From Cheilinus undulatus (lineage: Eukaryota; Chordata; Actinopteri; Labriformes; Labridae): DNA of 64,000 nucleotides. Each line of letters starts with the position of its first letter. Positions within the stretch are counted from its first letter, which is position 1. Under the pieces are notes generated by a model, which did not search any database, was not told the DNA's origin, and worked only from the letters and a program-made list of their open reading frames with translations. Positions 35,901-47,148 of this stretch are shown piece after piece. A program made the position numbers and the translations under genes. The stretch spans positions 2,104,827 to 2,168,826 of the forward strand of contig NC_054880.1 in assembly GCF_018320785.1 (NCBI RefSeq), read 5' to 3'.

Positions 35901-36922
35901 TAGGTCTTGGAGTGTGGATTTGTCTGGGTGTGTGGGACTGGGTGAGAAGGTGTGTGGCTTAGGATCTAGGTCTGTTGGTCTGGGATTTGTGTCTCCGGTT
36001 GTGTGGGTCTGCATGTCTGGGTCTGGATTTGTGGGTATTTGGGTCTGGTTGTGTGGGTGTCAGGGTTCGGGTGTGTCTGTGGGTCTGGGTTTGTGGGTGT
36101 GCCACTGGTACAACTTAACCCAGGCCCTTTAGCACAAATCGCCCCAGCCCCGCCATTTTGAAAAACTAGCATGATCCAGCAGTTTAGAGCTAGCATCATG
36201 CTAACTGTATAGACTCACTGTATAGCCTACTAAAGCAATAAAACATGTGTGAAGTATTTTCAAACTTATCTGTGATTGTTCAGACACAACAATAAAAAAA
36301 ACCTTCATCATAGAAATTTAACTTTGAAAGCCAAAAAACTGTTTTTTTTTTAGCTAAAATGTGCTTATCTCTCATGCCACATGTCTCCCTTCTATGCAGA
36401 ATGAGTAAAATGGATGGCTCTTCAAAAATATGTGGTCACATGCCCAATTTCTTCCATGGTTTTCTATAAACAAGGGGTGGCACTACTTCCCCGTTGGCAC
36501 AAATCACCCCACTCTCCCCTGTTGTTGACGCTTGGAACCACAGAAAGGTCATATCACGTCTCACAGCCATTACTGTAACAACTGCTCTAGAAATAGGAGA
36601 TAAAGTCACTAAAATTAAAATAACCGTTGACGACCGTTACCGTAAGGCTTAGAATACAACCTCTTCTGCAACACTGTCCATTTGTTTAAAGTCGATCCAA
36701 ACAGAATGAGAACAATGACTGGGGGAAAATGAACAAACCTGCTCTGTGAAAGCGAAGCTGAACATCGTCCAGAAGTTTTTGTTTTCGCTCGTTTTCCTCT
36801 TTACATCGACAAAGTTGTTCCTCGTATTCTGCTATCGTTCTTACAAAGACTCCAAAAATCTCCTCAGCAGCAGCAGTCAGTCTCTGGTTGACAAAATTTC
36901 TCAGTGTCTCGACTCCTGGCAT
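26980..36922 (-). CDS. ZNF-4: tandem-array C2H2 zinc-finger protein, C-terminally truncated
   Basis: Exons 36922-36739 and 28313-26980 (phase-1 junction, Asp62) give about 505 residues up to a premature stop. Residues 1-61 are the module ([20 protein letters not shown]). The linker contains LKEE and VKTE. Ten intact fingers occupy about residues 221-491, with framework [11 protein letters not shown] or [11 protein letters not shown]. The eleventh finger begins SGSECD, with the first Cys changed to Gly, and then meets TAA. Downstream DNA (26994-26870) still encodes, out of frame, the end of that finger and the terminal finger ([14 protein letters not shown]), so a small indel of about two bases plus substitutions broke the 3' end. 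The 8.4 kb intron is enlarged by four or more transposon insertions. It may still be functional, since ten fingers remain. Confidence 0.82.
28684..28757 (+). repeat. tRNA-derived SINE-like segment
   Basis: An A-box-like 'tagctcagtggg' (28692-28703) and a B-box-like 'ggttcaaatcc' (28736-28746) have the spacing of a tRNA promoter. The anticodon arm does not form a normal stem, and the segment sits inside a transposon, so a SINE head is likelier than a functional tRNA gene. Confidence 0.6.
29034..29576 (+). mobile_element. Tc1-like transposon, internally deleted
   Basis: Perfect-looking ends 'cactgcctggccaaaaaaaa' and 'ttttttttggccaggcagtg' are flanked by TA on both sides. Only the C-terminal DDE part remains ([18 protein letters not shown], then [15 protein letters not shown]). 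The N-terminal DNA-binding region and first catalytic Asp are deleted. It is 543 bp instead of the usual 1.3-1.6 kb. Confidence 0.9.
29739..30793. mobile_element. Non-autonomous hAT element carrying T-rich repeats
   Basis: The ends are 'caggggtcatcaagtac' and 'gccagttgatgatcactg'. The flanking octamer atttaggg is perfect at 29731-29738 and 30794-30801. The core (29930-30540) is the 'ccatttttgccactttt' degenerate tandem repeat. Sister introns keep the empty site, for example 'ccaaatatttagggtgtttt' near 60733. Confidence 0.92.
31092..32647 (-). mobile_element. Tc1-like transposon ('ctttccacattattatgca' family), decayed
   Basis: The ends 'cactgctttccacattatta' and 'taatgtggaaagtggtg' are inverted and flanked by TA. 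Transposase pieces on the minus strand are [20 protein letters not shown] near 32250 and [20 protein letters not shown] near 31620, with breaks between them. It belongs to the same family as 50667-52219, in the opposite orientation. Confidence 0.88.
32648..35141 (-). other. ZNF-4 intron, unit-shared sequence
   Basis: Non-coding. A C-run and (CA)n microsatellite lies at 32687-32740. Much of 32750-35140 aligns by eye with 41230-44460 and 61050-61860 ('gtgtgattgcaattatactgg', 'ctggccagcaact'-like sequence), so it belongs to the ancestral unit. No exon is seen. Confidence 0.6.
35142..36520. mobile_element. Non-autonomous element ('aggggagagtggggggagttg') with GT-rich core
   Basis: The left end 'aggggagagtggggggagtt' and right end 'cccactctcccct' are inverted, with 'ttgtgcc' and 'ggcacaa' inside both ends. 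Sister units read 'gaaattgtatattgttgacg' (52806) across this point without the insert. A strand-biased tandem region of 'gtgtgggtctgg' phrases lies at about 35890-36105. I see no clear target duplication. Confidence 0.78.
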
Positions 36923-37533
36923 TTTCACACAGTTATACTGGCTGATTTATTCTGGAAAACACTACAACCACTCCATCAAACAGCAACTTTGACTGTTTCT
37001 CCACTCATATCTCCAGTTTGAATGCTAAGCTAAGCTAGCTTTGTAGTTTACGGGTAGAAGACTGAGGGAGAGAAAACTGAGAAAAACATTTAAAGCTTAA
37101 AGTCCATTCAGTTGACAGAATGAGCCTCTGAGAGATCAGAATCGCCAATCTCTCATAACAAAGTGACGCAGATTAAAAACTGTTCTTATTCGCCGCCATG
37201 TTGCCAAATATAAAGTAAAGCGGTCGCAATAGTAATCACTTCCGGTGCAACGCTGTTTGTGTCCTTCAGAATAAAGGTTGGAACGTCCCACAAGACATTT
37301 CAGTCAAACTCTAAGTGCATATTTTATGGCATCGAGTGAAATATATATATATATAATTTCCTCATAAGTTAAAGGAAAACAGCAGCTGCTTTCTTTGTCA
37401 GTTCTTACATAACAGGCTTAATGTTCCTGTACGAAGTTTCAAGTACTGGAAAGTCCATACTGTATTTTATCCTGAGTTTGATGAACATGAAATAGAAAGC
37501 AGCAGTGTTCACAGCAGATACAGTCCTGTAGAC
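36923..37533 (-). promoter_or_regulatory. Promoter region of ZNF-4 with YY1- and ETS-like sites
   Basis: A YY1-like 'gccgccatgtt' lies at 37192-37202 and an ETS-like 'acttccgg' at 37238-37245, about 36 bases apart and 270-325 bases upstream of the ATG. The same pair occurs upstream of ZNF-5 and ZNF-6. The transcription start itself cannot be located. Confidence 0.6.
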
Positions 37534-37941
37534 CAGTGGTTCCCAACCTTTTTTCCTCAGGGCCCACCTTACTCATATCTGAGAAAGCCAAGCCCTTGCA
37601 TGAGCCACTTGGAAAAATGAAACATCAATTCTAATTGGTTACATTGACAAAATCCCAACATAATAGCTCACTTCATCCTGACAAAAGATCAATGTATAAA
37701 TTATCCATTATTGCGATGGTACAATTAGGGTCACTCCGTAAAATAAATAAATAAATAAATGAAAAAAATAAATATACACAATCTCACGTTTTTTTCTGCA
37801 AAGCTTAACTTTATTGCACAGAAATGAGCAGATTCCCCTCATTTTTGTCATTCTGAGGTTGGCCCTAATGAATCGTGTTTCTGGTTGTGGTTTAAAAACT
37901 TGAATGTACATGTTATTTTGACCCCAGGTTGGGAACCACTG
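37534..37941. mobile_element. Unit-wide non-autonomous hAT element, intact-looking
   Basis: The ends are 'cagtggttcccaacc' and 'ggttgggaaccactg'. The octamer ctgtagac flanks it perfectly (37526-37533 and 37942-37949). Copies occupy the same place in the other units (21705, 45486, 54142), so the insertion predates the tandem duplications. No coding content. Confidence 0.93.
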
Positions 37942-37949
37942 CTGTAGAC

Positions 37950-38833
37950 CACTGCTTCCTGATGTTTGTTTTGCTTTATTTACATGAAGCAGGTTTGCTT
38001 TTTTTTTTTTTTTTTGGCTTAAAGGTGCAGTGTGTAATATTTAGCCTATTAGCATTTAGCAAAACAAGCTTGCTTAAAATGAAACATAACATTTATAAGT
38101 AGATTGATCTAAATTAGTGTTGACATCTGATAACACATTTTTTAAATTTATATTTTAAATTAACTTAGAATAAGCCTTTTATTCATACATAGGGAGGGTC
38201 CCCTCCAGAACGCTGCCATCTTGGATTTTTGCATTTTGCCTGTTTCTATGGCACCATAGAAGGAACCAAATAACAGTTAAGCATGTATTGATTTTTAAAC
38301 TTCACTGGTTCCCACAGTAATCACCAGAGAAATGAGCATCACACTCCAGAATTGACTGTTAGATGTTGATAGTCCCAATTTTACACACTGCACCTTTAAA
38401 GTCATTGATTAACTCTCTGTAGACCAGGTGTTATGCTTCAAGTAGTGACCGTGTTAATGTGTGACCTTTGAGCAAATCTGTGCTGTCATACAGATAACAC
38501 AGCTTTCAAATCTCATAGTTTATTTTGGATTCCAACATTACGTTGCACACAGAAACAAAATGATTTCACAAAAATACAAAAACTATCAGGATCACAATTA
38601 TTAGCCCCCTTTAGAACTGAACTTTTGCTGAGCCATAGAAGACAGCACTGCTGTGCAATGATGTGCATCAACTTTGTAATGCTGAAATCTTGTGAAATCA
38701 AGATAAAACTGAGAATTATCTTCACATTTTCATGAGGTATGACAACTACAGTAAGGGGTTGAGCTGTCACTGCAGAAAGCATCCTGGCAAAATAAAACAG
38801 TTTATGCTTGAGAAAAAGAATTATTGATGCTCA

Positions 38834-38864
<31 letters not shown>

Positions 38865-39563
38865 CAAAACAAAACAAAACAAAACAAAACAAAACAAAAC
38901 AAAACAAAACAAAACAAACAGGAGAAGGATATACAGAGATATCACAGCATTTCCAAGTGTCAAGTTCTACTTAAAAAAAAAACAGTTGGGGTTTATTATC
39001 CAAGCAAGACTACTACGTGTGATAAAAGAACAAGAGATGCATTGATTGTGAAAGTTTGGGCCAGCGCTTATGTTCAACACAACAATTTAACCAATTTTTA
39101 TGTTCTTTTCTGTCTCGTAAAATGCCAACATTTCCTCTCATGTTTGACCATGACATCAGATTGGAGATTGTCCAGAAACGTACTTCTTCTGCACTGCTTT
39201 ATTTTATTCATCTGCTAGATATGTCACATGCAAGCAGACCATTCAGCAGGCACAACAGAAAAACACTGATAAATGATAAATGTTCCTGCTATATTATTTG
39301 CGTGTGTAGGCAAACAGGGATAATATCAGCCAATACTGATGTTACGCTGAGACATCCATGCATCTTAATAAGTGCTGTGTGCAGCTGAGTAGCTGCAGGA
39401 TTAAATATAGCAGGCTTTGAGTTTAAACTTGACAGTTGTTCTCTGATCTCCCTATCATCTGATGTCATCTTTAGTCTCTTGTTGCACAACTTTTTATATA
39501 TCTCAGATACTGCCTTGTTCTCATCTTGCATAGTCCTCCTCATTAGCTCTTCTTTCTTTAATT
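37950..39563. other. Unit spacer and 3' flank of ZNF-5
   Basis: Shared with 47150-48279 and 54570-59319. It includes a Tc1-like N-terminal transposase remnant around 38810-38970, split by the AAAAC repeat, and from 39070 the conserved 3' flank ('tttcctctcatgtttgacca'). Confidence 0.6.
38833..38917 (+). repeat. (AAAAC)n microsatellite
   Basis: About 16 tandem copies of aaaac, expanded inside a Tc1-like fragment. The sister units at 47650 and 57806 have only 'cacaaaaacaggaaaagg'-type sequence there, so the expansion is unit-specific. Confidence 0.95.
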
Positions 39564-42500
39564 TTATGAAGTCTGACGACCAGTACACTTGTGTTTTTTT
39601 ACCTGAGTAATCCATGAGAATTTCTGATTACAGAGCTCACAGCTGAAGGGTTTCTCTCCTGTGTGGATCCCCATGTGTGAAGTCAGCTTTGAATTGTGGT
39701 TAAACTTTTGATCACACTCAGAGCAACTGAAGGGTTTCTCTCCTGTGTGCACCAGCATGTGTCTGTTCAGATGAGACTTTCGGTTAAACTTTTTATCACA
39801 CTCACAGCAGCTGAAGGGTTTCTCTCCTGTGTGGATCATCATGTGTGAAGTCAGCTTTGAATTGTAGTTAAACGTTTTATTACACTCAGAGCAGCTGAAG
39901 GGTTTCACTTTTGTGTGCATCAACATGTGTGTAATCAGGTGAAACTTTTGGTTAAACTTTTTATTACACTCAGAGCAGTTGTAGGGTTTCTCTCCTGTAT
40001 GCACCAACATGTGTATGTTCCGAGTAATCTTCTGGTTAAACTTCTTTTCACACTCAGGGCAGTTGAAGGGTTCCTCTTTTTTGTGCGTTCCCATATGTGT
40101 AGCAAGATGACATTTCTTTGTGAATGTTTTACTGCATTGAGAGCAGCTGTGTGATTTCTTGTCATTGTCCGATCTATCATCATCAAAGTTTTCCACACAG
40201 TTTAATCCGTAATCATGTTCCATTGTGACCCTCCAACCATCACTGTCATCAGTTTCAGCTTCAGAGCAGTCTTCAGTCTTGTCCTGGGTCTCTGAATGTG
40301 AATGTCTCTCTGATTCTGAGTTCCAGGCCTGTTCTGGTCCTCCACACTCCTGTCCATCAGTTCCTGTTTTCATCCCTTCACTTTGTATTTCATTAAGCTG
40401 TGAGGACCGAGGTTTCTCTTCTTCATCTTCAGTCTTCACAGGGGCAGGGGCAAAGGGGAACTTGATAGTATAAGCCTGATCAAGACCCTCCTGACTGCTC
40501 CGTAGTTCCTCCTGTTCCTCTTTAATATGTGGAGGCTCAGTGTCCTCCTGCTCCAAACTGGAGCTCCGAGGCACAGAGGGAGCCTCTTCTTGAGTCACTG
40601 ACAGCTGCTGGTTGTCTGTTGGACACACAGAAATGCAAAAACACAAACAGAATAAAACATTATAACTGCATGCTACTCCAGTGTGTCACAATCAGAGGTT
40701 CAATGTGACGAAGAAATATTGATCTGGTATAGTTTAAGTATTTTTTCAGGGATTCTGTACGCCTCCTTAGTTTCATATGTGTCAACTGCTACTGTTGCTC
40801 TCCTTTATTTCCTTGATAAAATGTACTTTATCCCAGAACATATTCCCTGAGAACCCTTGTTATTGTTTCTCCTTAACCAGCATTTGCTGGTCCAAATATT
40901 TAAGATGTTTTCAAATTGAGAGTGGGTCTCTAAGTGAAGGGAACTAAGAGTTTAAAGCAGAATGTCGAAACAATGCAAAATCAGGAATGCCAAAATTATT
41001 ACAGAGCATAACAGCAAATAACAGCAAAAACGTAAAGGAAAATAGTTTTAGAAATCCTACACCTCAATACACTTACACTAAGGCCCTCAGAGATCCAAGA
41101 AGAAGATTCCAATATTTAACACACAATCACTGAGATATTTATAAATGCAAATACAATAATATTTAACTTTTTATCACGTCAGCAGGTCAATGTTGCTTCT
41201 ACTGATGTAATATCCTGTTCAACTTCACAGTAGGGCTCATCGTTTAGATAGATAATTTAATTGCAATCACGTAAAGGTTTGCCTACTGTGCTGATCCTAA
41301 CATCTCTGCTGCTAAAATTACATTAAACTGGGAATTTGACACAGATTTCAGAATCAAAAAATATTGCATATTTTGTGATTTGAAAATTGCAGAAAGACTG
41401 ATTGTGTTTTAATTCAAATTTCAGTTGAGTTCCCAGACCTATTTCATGGCATGATTTCTGGTTTAACACAGACTTCTCTACATCTCAGAACAATTTAACC
41501 ACATTTTTTATCTCAATTGATGCAATGCAAAGTATAAACTTAAAAACTGCAGGACTGACAAGAAGATAAAATGTGCACCTGTACTGATTAGTGAAATTAT
41601 CTGATGTAGCTACTGCTTGTTTGTTTTTCAAGTTTAAACTTTTTGAGAAGTGCTGCTCAATATTGTAATAATGTGTGATTGCAATTATACTGGACATTAG
41701 GGGTAGACTGATTATCAGCCTGGACAATTATTGATGCAGATATTTGGCATTTGGCTGATTATTGGTGTCTGCATTTCATTCTCCTGATCATCAGCCAAGA
41801 TCATTTAATCCAAAGATGAGCTATTTTGGCTTTACTGCAAGGTGTGTCTTCCTCTCTATTTTTGTTTTCACTCTGTGCAGTCTCACCTGTTCTGTCCACA
41901 ATACTATCTGACCAGCAACTACCAGCCAGTCAGCACATTAAGTATATTTCCTTTGTCATAACAAATGCATATTGGCTCCAAATATCAGGAATCAGTCACA
42001 TGCACTTCTAATAATCTGTATTGATATCAGCCCTGAAAAAAAAAACGAAACATTATTGGTTGACCCTTACTGGACAATATTGCCAAATGTGACAACAATC
42101 TAATATAAATGGTATCATGAGTGTACATGCATGGTTATCAAGGAAAACAAAGAGAGTAATGATAGATATGAGGTGTGTATTTCTCAACAAAAAAAACATA
42201 AAAATATTAAGTAGTATTCAAAAACAGAAGAATATAAGTATATAAACTTAGCAAAAAAGTAAGGTTATTTGTGTTTGGTAAATTATTTCTTTGTTGTAAC
42301 AATCTTTTTTCTGTTGGAAAGCCTGTTTATTTCCCTTTTAAATGATGCCACATTTGTGGGATGATCAGCAGAGCTGAGTATGTGGGTTGCGCCCATGAAA
42401 AATGTGCCAAATCTTCTTGGCTGATGCCAAACAGCTTATTCTGCTGTTGCTATTGACTCTTGTTGTGAGCTTATGGTAGCACCTGTCAGCATGGGCCCTG

Positions 42501-44867
42501 CTACAGTGGTCAATAATGTCTGCTCCAAGAATCTGCATGCCACGTTTGACTGATCTGGATAGGGCCCATGTGATAGGGCAACTTCAAGCTGGTGTTCCAC
42601 AAAACCAAGTTGGGGCATTGTTTGGAATGAACCCTAGCACCATCTCCAAACTGAAGGCCAAGTTCCATATAACAGATGATGTCAGAGACAGGCTACAAAA
42701 TGGGCATCCCAAGAAGACTGTTTCCTCACCCTGTCAGCATTTAGGTACTGTAGGTTGTCTTCTACAGATTTGCAGTCAAGGTTTGCAGGACAATATGGCT
42801 GATGGCTCTCCACCCAGAGAATCCAGAACAGACTGCACGCAGCCAATCTCCGGTCTCATAGGGCTGCCAGGAGGCCAGCCATGACTGCCCTTCACCGTCA
42901 GGCCCATTTGCTCTGGTGTTGGCAACATGTGCACTGGAACCTAAACATTTGGAAGAACGTTATCTTCAGTGATGAGTCCAGATTCTGCCTACGGCAGTTG
43001 GATCAAAGGGTCAAAGTGGAGAAGATGCGGAAAACGCTATGCTGAATGTTGCATCGATAGAGTAACACGTTTTGGTGAAGGCAATGTGATGGTGTGGGCA
43101 GCATCTCCCTCACTGGAAAGACAAGACTTGTCATCAGTGAAGACAATCTCAATGCAGAGAGATATCAAGATGTGATTTTGCAACCAGTGGCAATCTCATA
43201 TCTCTACAGTCTGGGACCAAACTCTATCCTCCAAGATGACAACACTCGCCCCCACAGAGCATGGTTTATCAGAGAATACCTCCAGAATTTGGGAGTGGAG
43301 AAGATGGAATGGCCTGCTAGCGGTCCTAACCTCAACCCCACTGAACACTTATGGGATCAGCTTGGGCTTGCTGTTGGTGCCAGAGCGACCAACACAACCA
43401 TGTTGGCTGACTGGTGACCAATACCGGTTGAAGAATGGGATGCCATCCCACAGCAGTGTGTGACCAGGCTGGTGACCAGCATGAGGAGGAGGTGCCAGGC
43501 TGTTGTGACTGTTTATGGTTCTTCCACACGCTACTGAGGCTCCTGTTTGTTAAATAATGAAATTGTTAAATTGCTATTATGTCTTGTTTCTTCAAACTTC
43601 AATCATCCAATCCACCAAACACCAAACAAGAGTCAATGGCAGAATAAGCTGTTTGGCATTGGCAGAGAAGATGTTACCAGTTCTTCATGAGTTCAACCCA
43701 CATACTCAGCTCTGCTGATCATCCCACAAATGCATGTTCCTTACAAATGTGGCATCATTTAAAAGGGTAATAACAGGCTTCGTTAGCTTTTATTTTTTAA
43801 ATAACGTTACTTCTACAAAGTGGAGTAGTGGCAATATTGTAAACCTTAAGACCTTTCTGCCATTATTTTATAAACCTTTTAAGAACTAAACAACACAATA
43901 GAAATTTCAGTCTTTTATGCAGGTTTGTTATTACAAAACCTGCCATCGCAATTGTGATTGGATTAATTGTGCAGCACTAGTGCACAGGACTGTTGAAATT
44001 TGGATTGAATTACATGTCCAAGGAGAAATATTTCTCTAACCTAATGTGTCAAAATACCAGTTTAATATTTTTGTCTAGAGCAGAGATCTTAAGTCCTACA
44101 CATCAGGCACACAGTCAAGTGCATTTGTAGAATAATTTATACTACTGCACTTGTATTTATTTTCTTAAATCAAAATGAGAATGATGTACATATTATCATT
44201 TCTTCAGTACAACTATGTTTACTGAATTTGCAACATGAGTCAAAATGATTAAAATGAGATATAGTATTTAAAAAATTGTTCAGCCCTACTTCCACTATCT
44301 TATATTGTTTGATTTTATATTGAATGTTTTTTCTTGTGTCGTTAAAATACACATGATGAAGAACTCAATACATAATCACATACTGCGTTGCAACAAGAAA
44401 AGGAACACAATTAAATCGTTCTTCCTCAGTTTAAAGACACATTTTGTTGGCTTGAAATCGTACATTGTTGACGTTTGGAACCACAGAAAGGTCATATCAC
44501 GTCTCCCAGCCATTACTGTAACAACCGGTTTAGAAATAGGAGATAAAGTCACTAAAATTAAAATAACCGTTGACGGCCGTTACCGTAAAGCTTAGAATAC
44601 AACCTCTTCTGCAACACTGTCCATTTGTTTAAAGTCGATCCAAACAGAACAAGAACAATGACTGAGGGAAAAAATGAACAAACCTGCTCTGTGAAAGCGA
44701 AGCTGAACATCGTCCAGAAGTTTTTGTTTTCGCTCGTTTTCCTCTTTACATCGACAAAGTTGTTCCTCGTATTCTGCTATCGTTCTTACAAAGACTCCAA
44801 AAATATCCTCAGCAGCAGCAGTCAGTCTCTGGTTGACAAAATCTCTCAGTGTCTCGACTCCTGGCAT
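39564..44867 (-). CDS. ZNF-5: tandem-array C2H2 zinc-finger protein
   Basis: Exons 44867-44684 and 40615-39564 (phase-1 junction, Asp62) encode about 411 residues, starting [20 protein letters not shown]. The module has Asp in place of Glu in AAAEDIF. The linker has IKEE and VKTE motifs and a small change (EEAPSVPRSSS in place of EEVPSEQQ). Six intact fingers plus a terminal HKC-type finger span about residues 218-403. It has fewer fingers than its neighbours, and a changed linker HTKVKPF between fingers 3 and 4. It ends CTGRQTS at the family stop TAA. The intron (4.07 kb) carries a Tc1-like transposon at 42321-43778. The expected role is as a sequence-specific nuclear regulator. Confidence 0.92.
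40616..42320 (-). other. ZNF-5 intron, unit-shared sequence
   Basis: Non-coding intron sequence alignable by eye with 60456-61860 and parts of the ZNF-4 intron. No further exon or element is recognised. Confidence 0.55.
42321..43778 (+). mobile_element. Tc1-like transposon with long inverted ends, decayed
   Basis: The ends 'gcctgtttatttccctttta' and 'aaaagggtaataacaggc' are inverted and continue for about 60 bases ('gggatgatcagcagagctg'). The transposase starts at 42516 with MSAPRICMPRLTDLDRAHVI (helix-turn-helix region). Later pieces are YAECCIDRVTRFGEGNVMVW near 43040, FREYLQNLG-like sequence near 43270, and PNLNPTEHLWDQLG near 43330. Several frame breaks make it inactive. It lies in the ZNF-5 intron. 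Confidence 0.9.
43779..44683 (-). other. ZNF-5 intron, exon-1-proximal part
   Basis: Unit-shared sequence that parallels 34560-36738 and 52240-53418, ending at the exon-1 donor. Position 44300 corresponds to the last base of the window. Confidence 0.6.
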
Positions 44868-45485
44868 TTTCACACAGTTATATTGGCTTAATTACCCTGG
44901 AAACACTACAACCACTCCATCAAACAGCAACTTTGACTGTTTCACCACTCATATCTCCAGTTTGAATGCTAAGCTAAGCTAGCTTTGTAGTTTACGGGTA
45001 GATGACTGAGGGAGAGAAAACTGAGAAAAACATTTACAGCTGAAAGTCCATTCAGTTGACAGAATGAGCCTCTGAAAGATGAGAATCGCCTCATACAAAA
45101 GTGGCGCAGATTAAAAATTGTTCTGATTCGCCGCCATGTTGCTGAATACAATGTAAAGTGTTCACAATTATAATCACTTCCGGTGCAACGTTTTTTGTGT
45201 CCTTCAGAATAAAGGTTGGAACTCACCTCCAAGAAGACGCTTTGGTCAAACTCTAAGTGCATATTTCATGGCATGGAGGGATTTTTATTTTAGATTTTTT
45301 TTAAGTGTCCTCATAAGTTAAAGGGAAACAGCAGACACTTTAGTTTGTCAGTTCTTCAAATGACGTAACAGGAGCTTCCAGCACGAAGTTTCAAGTACTG
45401 AAACATACATACGTTATTTAATGCTGAGTTTGATGAACATACAATAGAAAGCAGCAGTGTTCACAGCAGTTACAGTCCTGTAGTC
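44868..45485 (-). promoter_or_regulatory. Promoter region of ZNF-5 with YY1- and ETS-like sites
   Basis: 'gccgccatgtt' lies at 45130-45140 and 'acttccgg' at 45176-45183, in the same order and spacing as upstream of ZNF-4 and ZNF-6. Confidence 0.6.
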
Positions 45486-45574
45486 CAGTGGTTCCCAACC
45501 TTGTTTCCTTTGGGCCACCTTGACATATATCTGAGAAAACCAAGCCCTCCCATGAGCTACTTGGAAAAATGAAA

Positions 45575-45975
45575 GTGTAAGTTAACTCCCAGCTCAGAGC
45601 TAACTCCGCCCACTTCAGACAAAATTCACAAAAAAAATGGGCAGTTTGGTACTGAGAGAGAAAAAGGACGGGGTTTTCCAGATGAGGTGGGAGTGACAGT
45701 GACGTCCCCTTGCCAGAAAGTGGCGCAGAGTCCTGCAGCTCTGTTGCCTCACAGCTATCTTTTGAGGTGGAAGATTCTCCCCCTCCAGAGTCCCCTGAAG
45801 CAGGCTGTGGTGTGGCGGTGGACCGTGGTGGTCCTGAGCTCTACCTGTTTGAGCTGTTGGCTCCAGCACTGACGTTACTAGAGCTGGAGCTGTCAGAGCT
45901 GAGGCAGTGAAGGTGCAGGAGAGGAGAGAGTGGTCTCTGAATGGTAAAGTTGGTTACAGGTGGTAAGATTCTACC
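45575..45975 (+). other. GC-rich insert with gene-like reading frame
   Basis: Unlike its surroundings, this block is GC-rich. It keeps a plus-strand frame (to the stop near 45908) reading SSVASQLSFEVEDSPPPE, PELYLFELLAPA and LELELSELRQ. It lacks a good ATG. It could be a captured exon carried into the hAT element, but I do not recognise the source gene with confidence. Confidence 0.35.
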
Positions 45976-45980
45976 TTTTA

Positions 45981-47038
45981 CAGTTTTTCTCAGTCGCTTT
46001 GGTACATTTCTCAGATCAGAATTGAAATTCTCAAAACTACTTGTTCAATCGTCACATCATTCTGTCACTTGTGCACATCAAAAAAACGGTTTCTCATTTC
46101 TCTGAACGAGTTGAAAATGCTTTGGTACATCTATGCAAATGATTATGTATAATTCTCTGCTGTTTCCTACCTTATCAATTGCTTATGTCATGTTGATCAA
46201 ATTGTATTATAATGGGTCTCTGTTGAATAGTCTCACCCCCCACAACATTTTGGCATTAGTTCATCGCATACTGTAAGTCTTTACATGCAAAATGGTTGAA
46301 CAAGTTGTCATAATATGTCAAGCATATTTCTACACATTTTCATAAGACTTTTTTTTTTTTAATCTGTCCTGAATTGGTAAATTTCTCACAGGTGAATCTT
46401 TACTTTCTCTAACAAAGGGAAATGTGTGAAGCAGAGGCTGGATAAGACACATTCAAAGATTAGGAAGACTGCACTGTAATTCTTACAGCACTGCATGTAC
46501 AGTTTGCCCTAAGGAGATTGTCCTATGTTCACATTTCTACTTTCATTTTTTTGTTTTTTTCTTTGTGCTATGCAGTGCTGTCTTTTCCTTTCTGTTTTGC
46601 AATGACATCATCTGTCAACAAATTACATTACAAACAGTAAAAGCGTAAACGTGAATCCTGTCCAGTCTCATGCAATCTCCCACATACACTAAGGTGTAAC
46701 TCACAATTTACAATAATTGTCATCAAAACTTAAGCTATAGTTTACATCAGAACATTCATCCAGAGTACACTGTTATATTGACAACATGACTAAGCAATTT
46801 GACTGTCTCATCTGTACACAATGACACAAGGACGTGTCATACTGATGGCACTGACATGTTCATACACACAGATATTTACTTTTCAGAGATGAACTAAGGA
46901 TTTTGAGCAAGAGACTGGCTTTTGCAGGTAATCCATGGTGTTTTGCTATTTGTATGAATTGTTTTGAGAAATGCACTTACTGTTTTGCAAATGTCGAGGA
47001 TGATTCAAGAAATGTACCAAAGTGACACAGAAAAACTG
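45981..47038. mobile_element. TA-flanked non-autonomous DNA transposon
   Basis: The ends 'cagtttttctcagtcgcttt' and 'agtgacacagaaaaactg' are inverted, with TA on both sides and more inverted sequence inside ('ggtacatttctc' and 'caagaaatgtacc'). No coding frame. It interrupts the hAT copy 45486-47140. Confidence 0.8.
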
Positions 47039-47148
47039 TAAATAAAGTTTGTTGTAGAAACCCACTGATGGTAGGTTTGTAGTTGTGGTTTAAAAACTTT
47101 GAATGTGCATGTTATTTTGACCCCAGGTTGGGAACCACTGCTATAGAC

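Larger units (their letters stand above)
45486..47140. mobile_element. Unit-wide hAT copy, expanded by later insertions
   Basis: The ends are 'cagtggttcccaacc' and 'ggttgggaaccactg', flanked by ctgtagtc and ctatagac, diverged versions of the ctgtagac duplication at 37526. The copy is 1.65 kb instead of 0.4 kb because it holds a GC-rich block (about 45575-45975) and a second transposon (45981-47038). Confidence 0.88.

Noticed and set aside
35914-36199. Gly/Val-rich or Pro/Thr-rich protein in the GT-rich block
   Set aside because: Both frames are products of a strand-biased tandem repeat inside a MITE.
38833-38917. CRISPR-like regular repeat
   Set aside because: It is a plain (AAAAC)n microsatellite with no spacers, in a eukaryotic genome.
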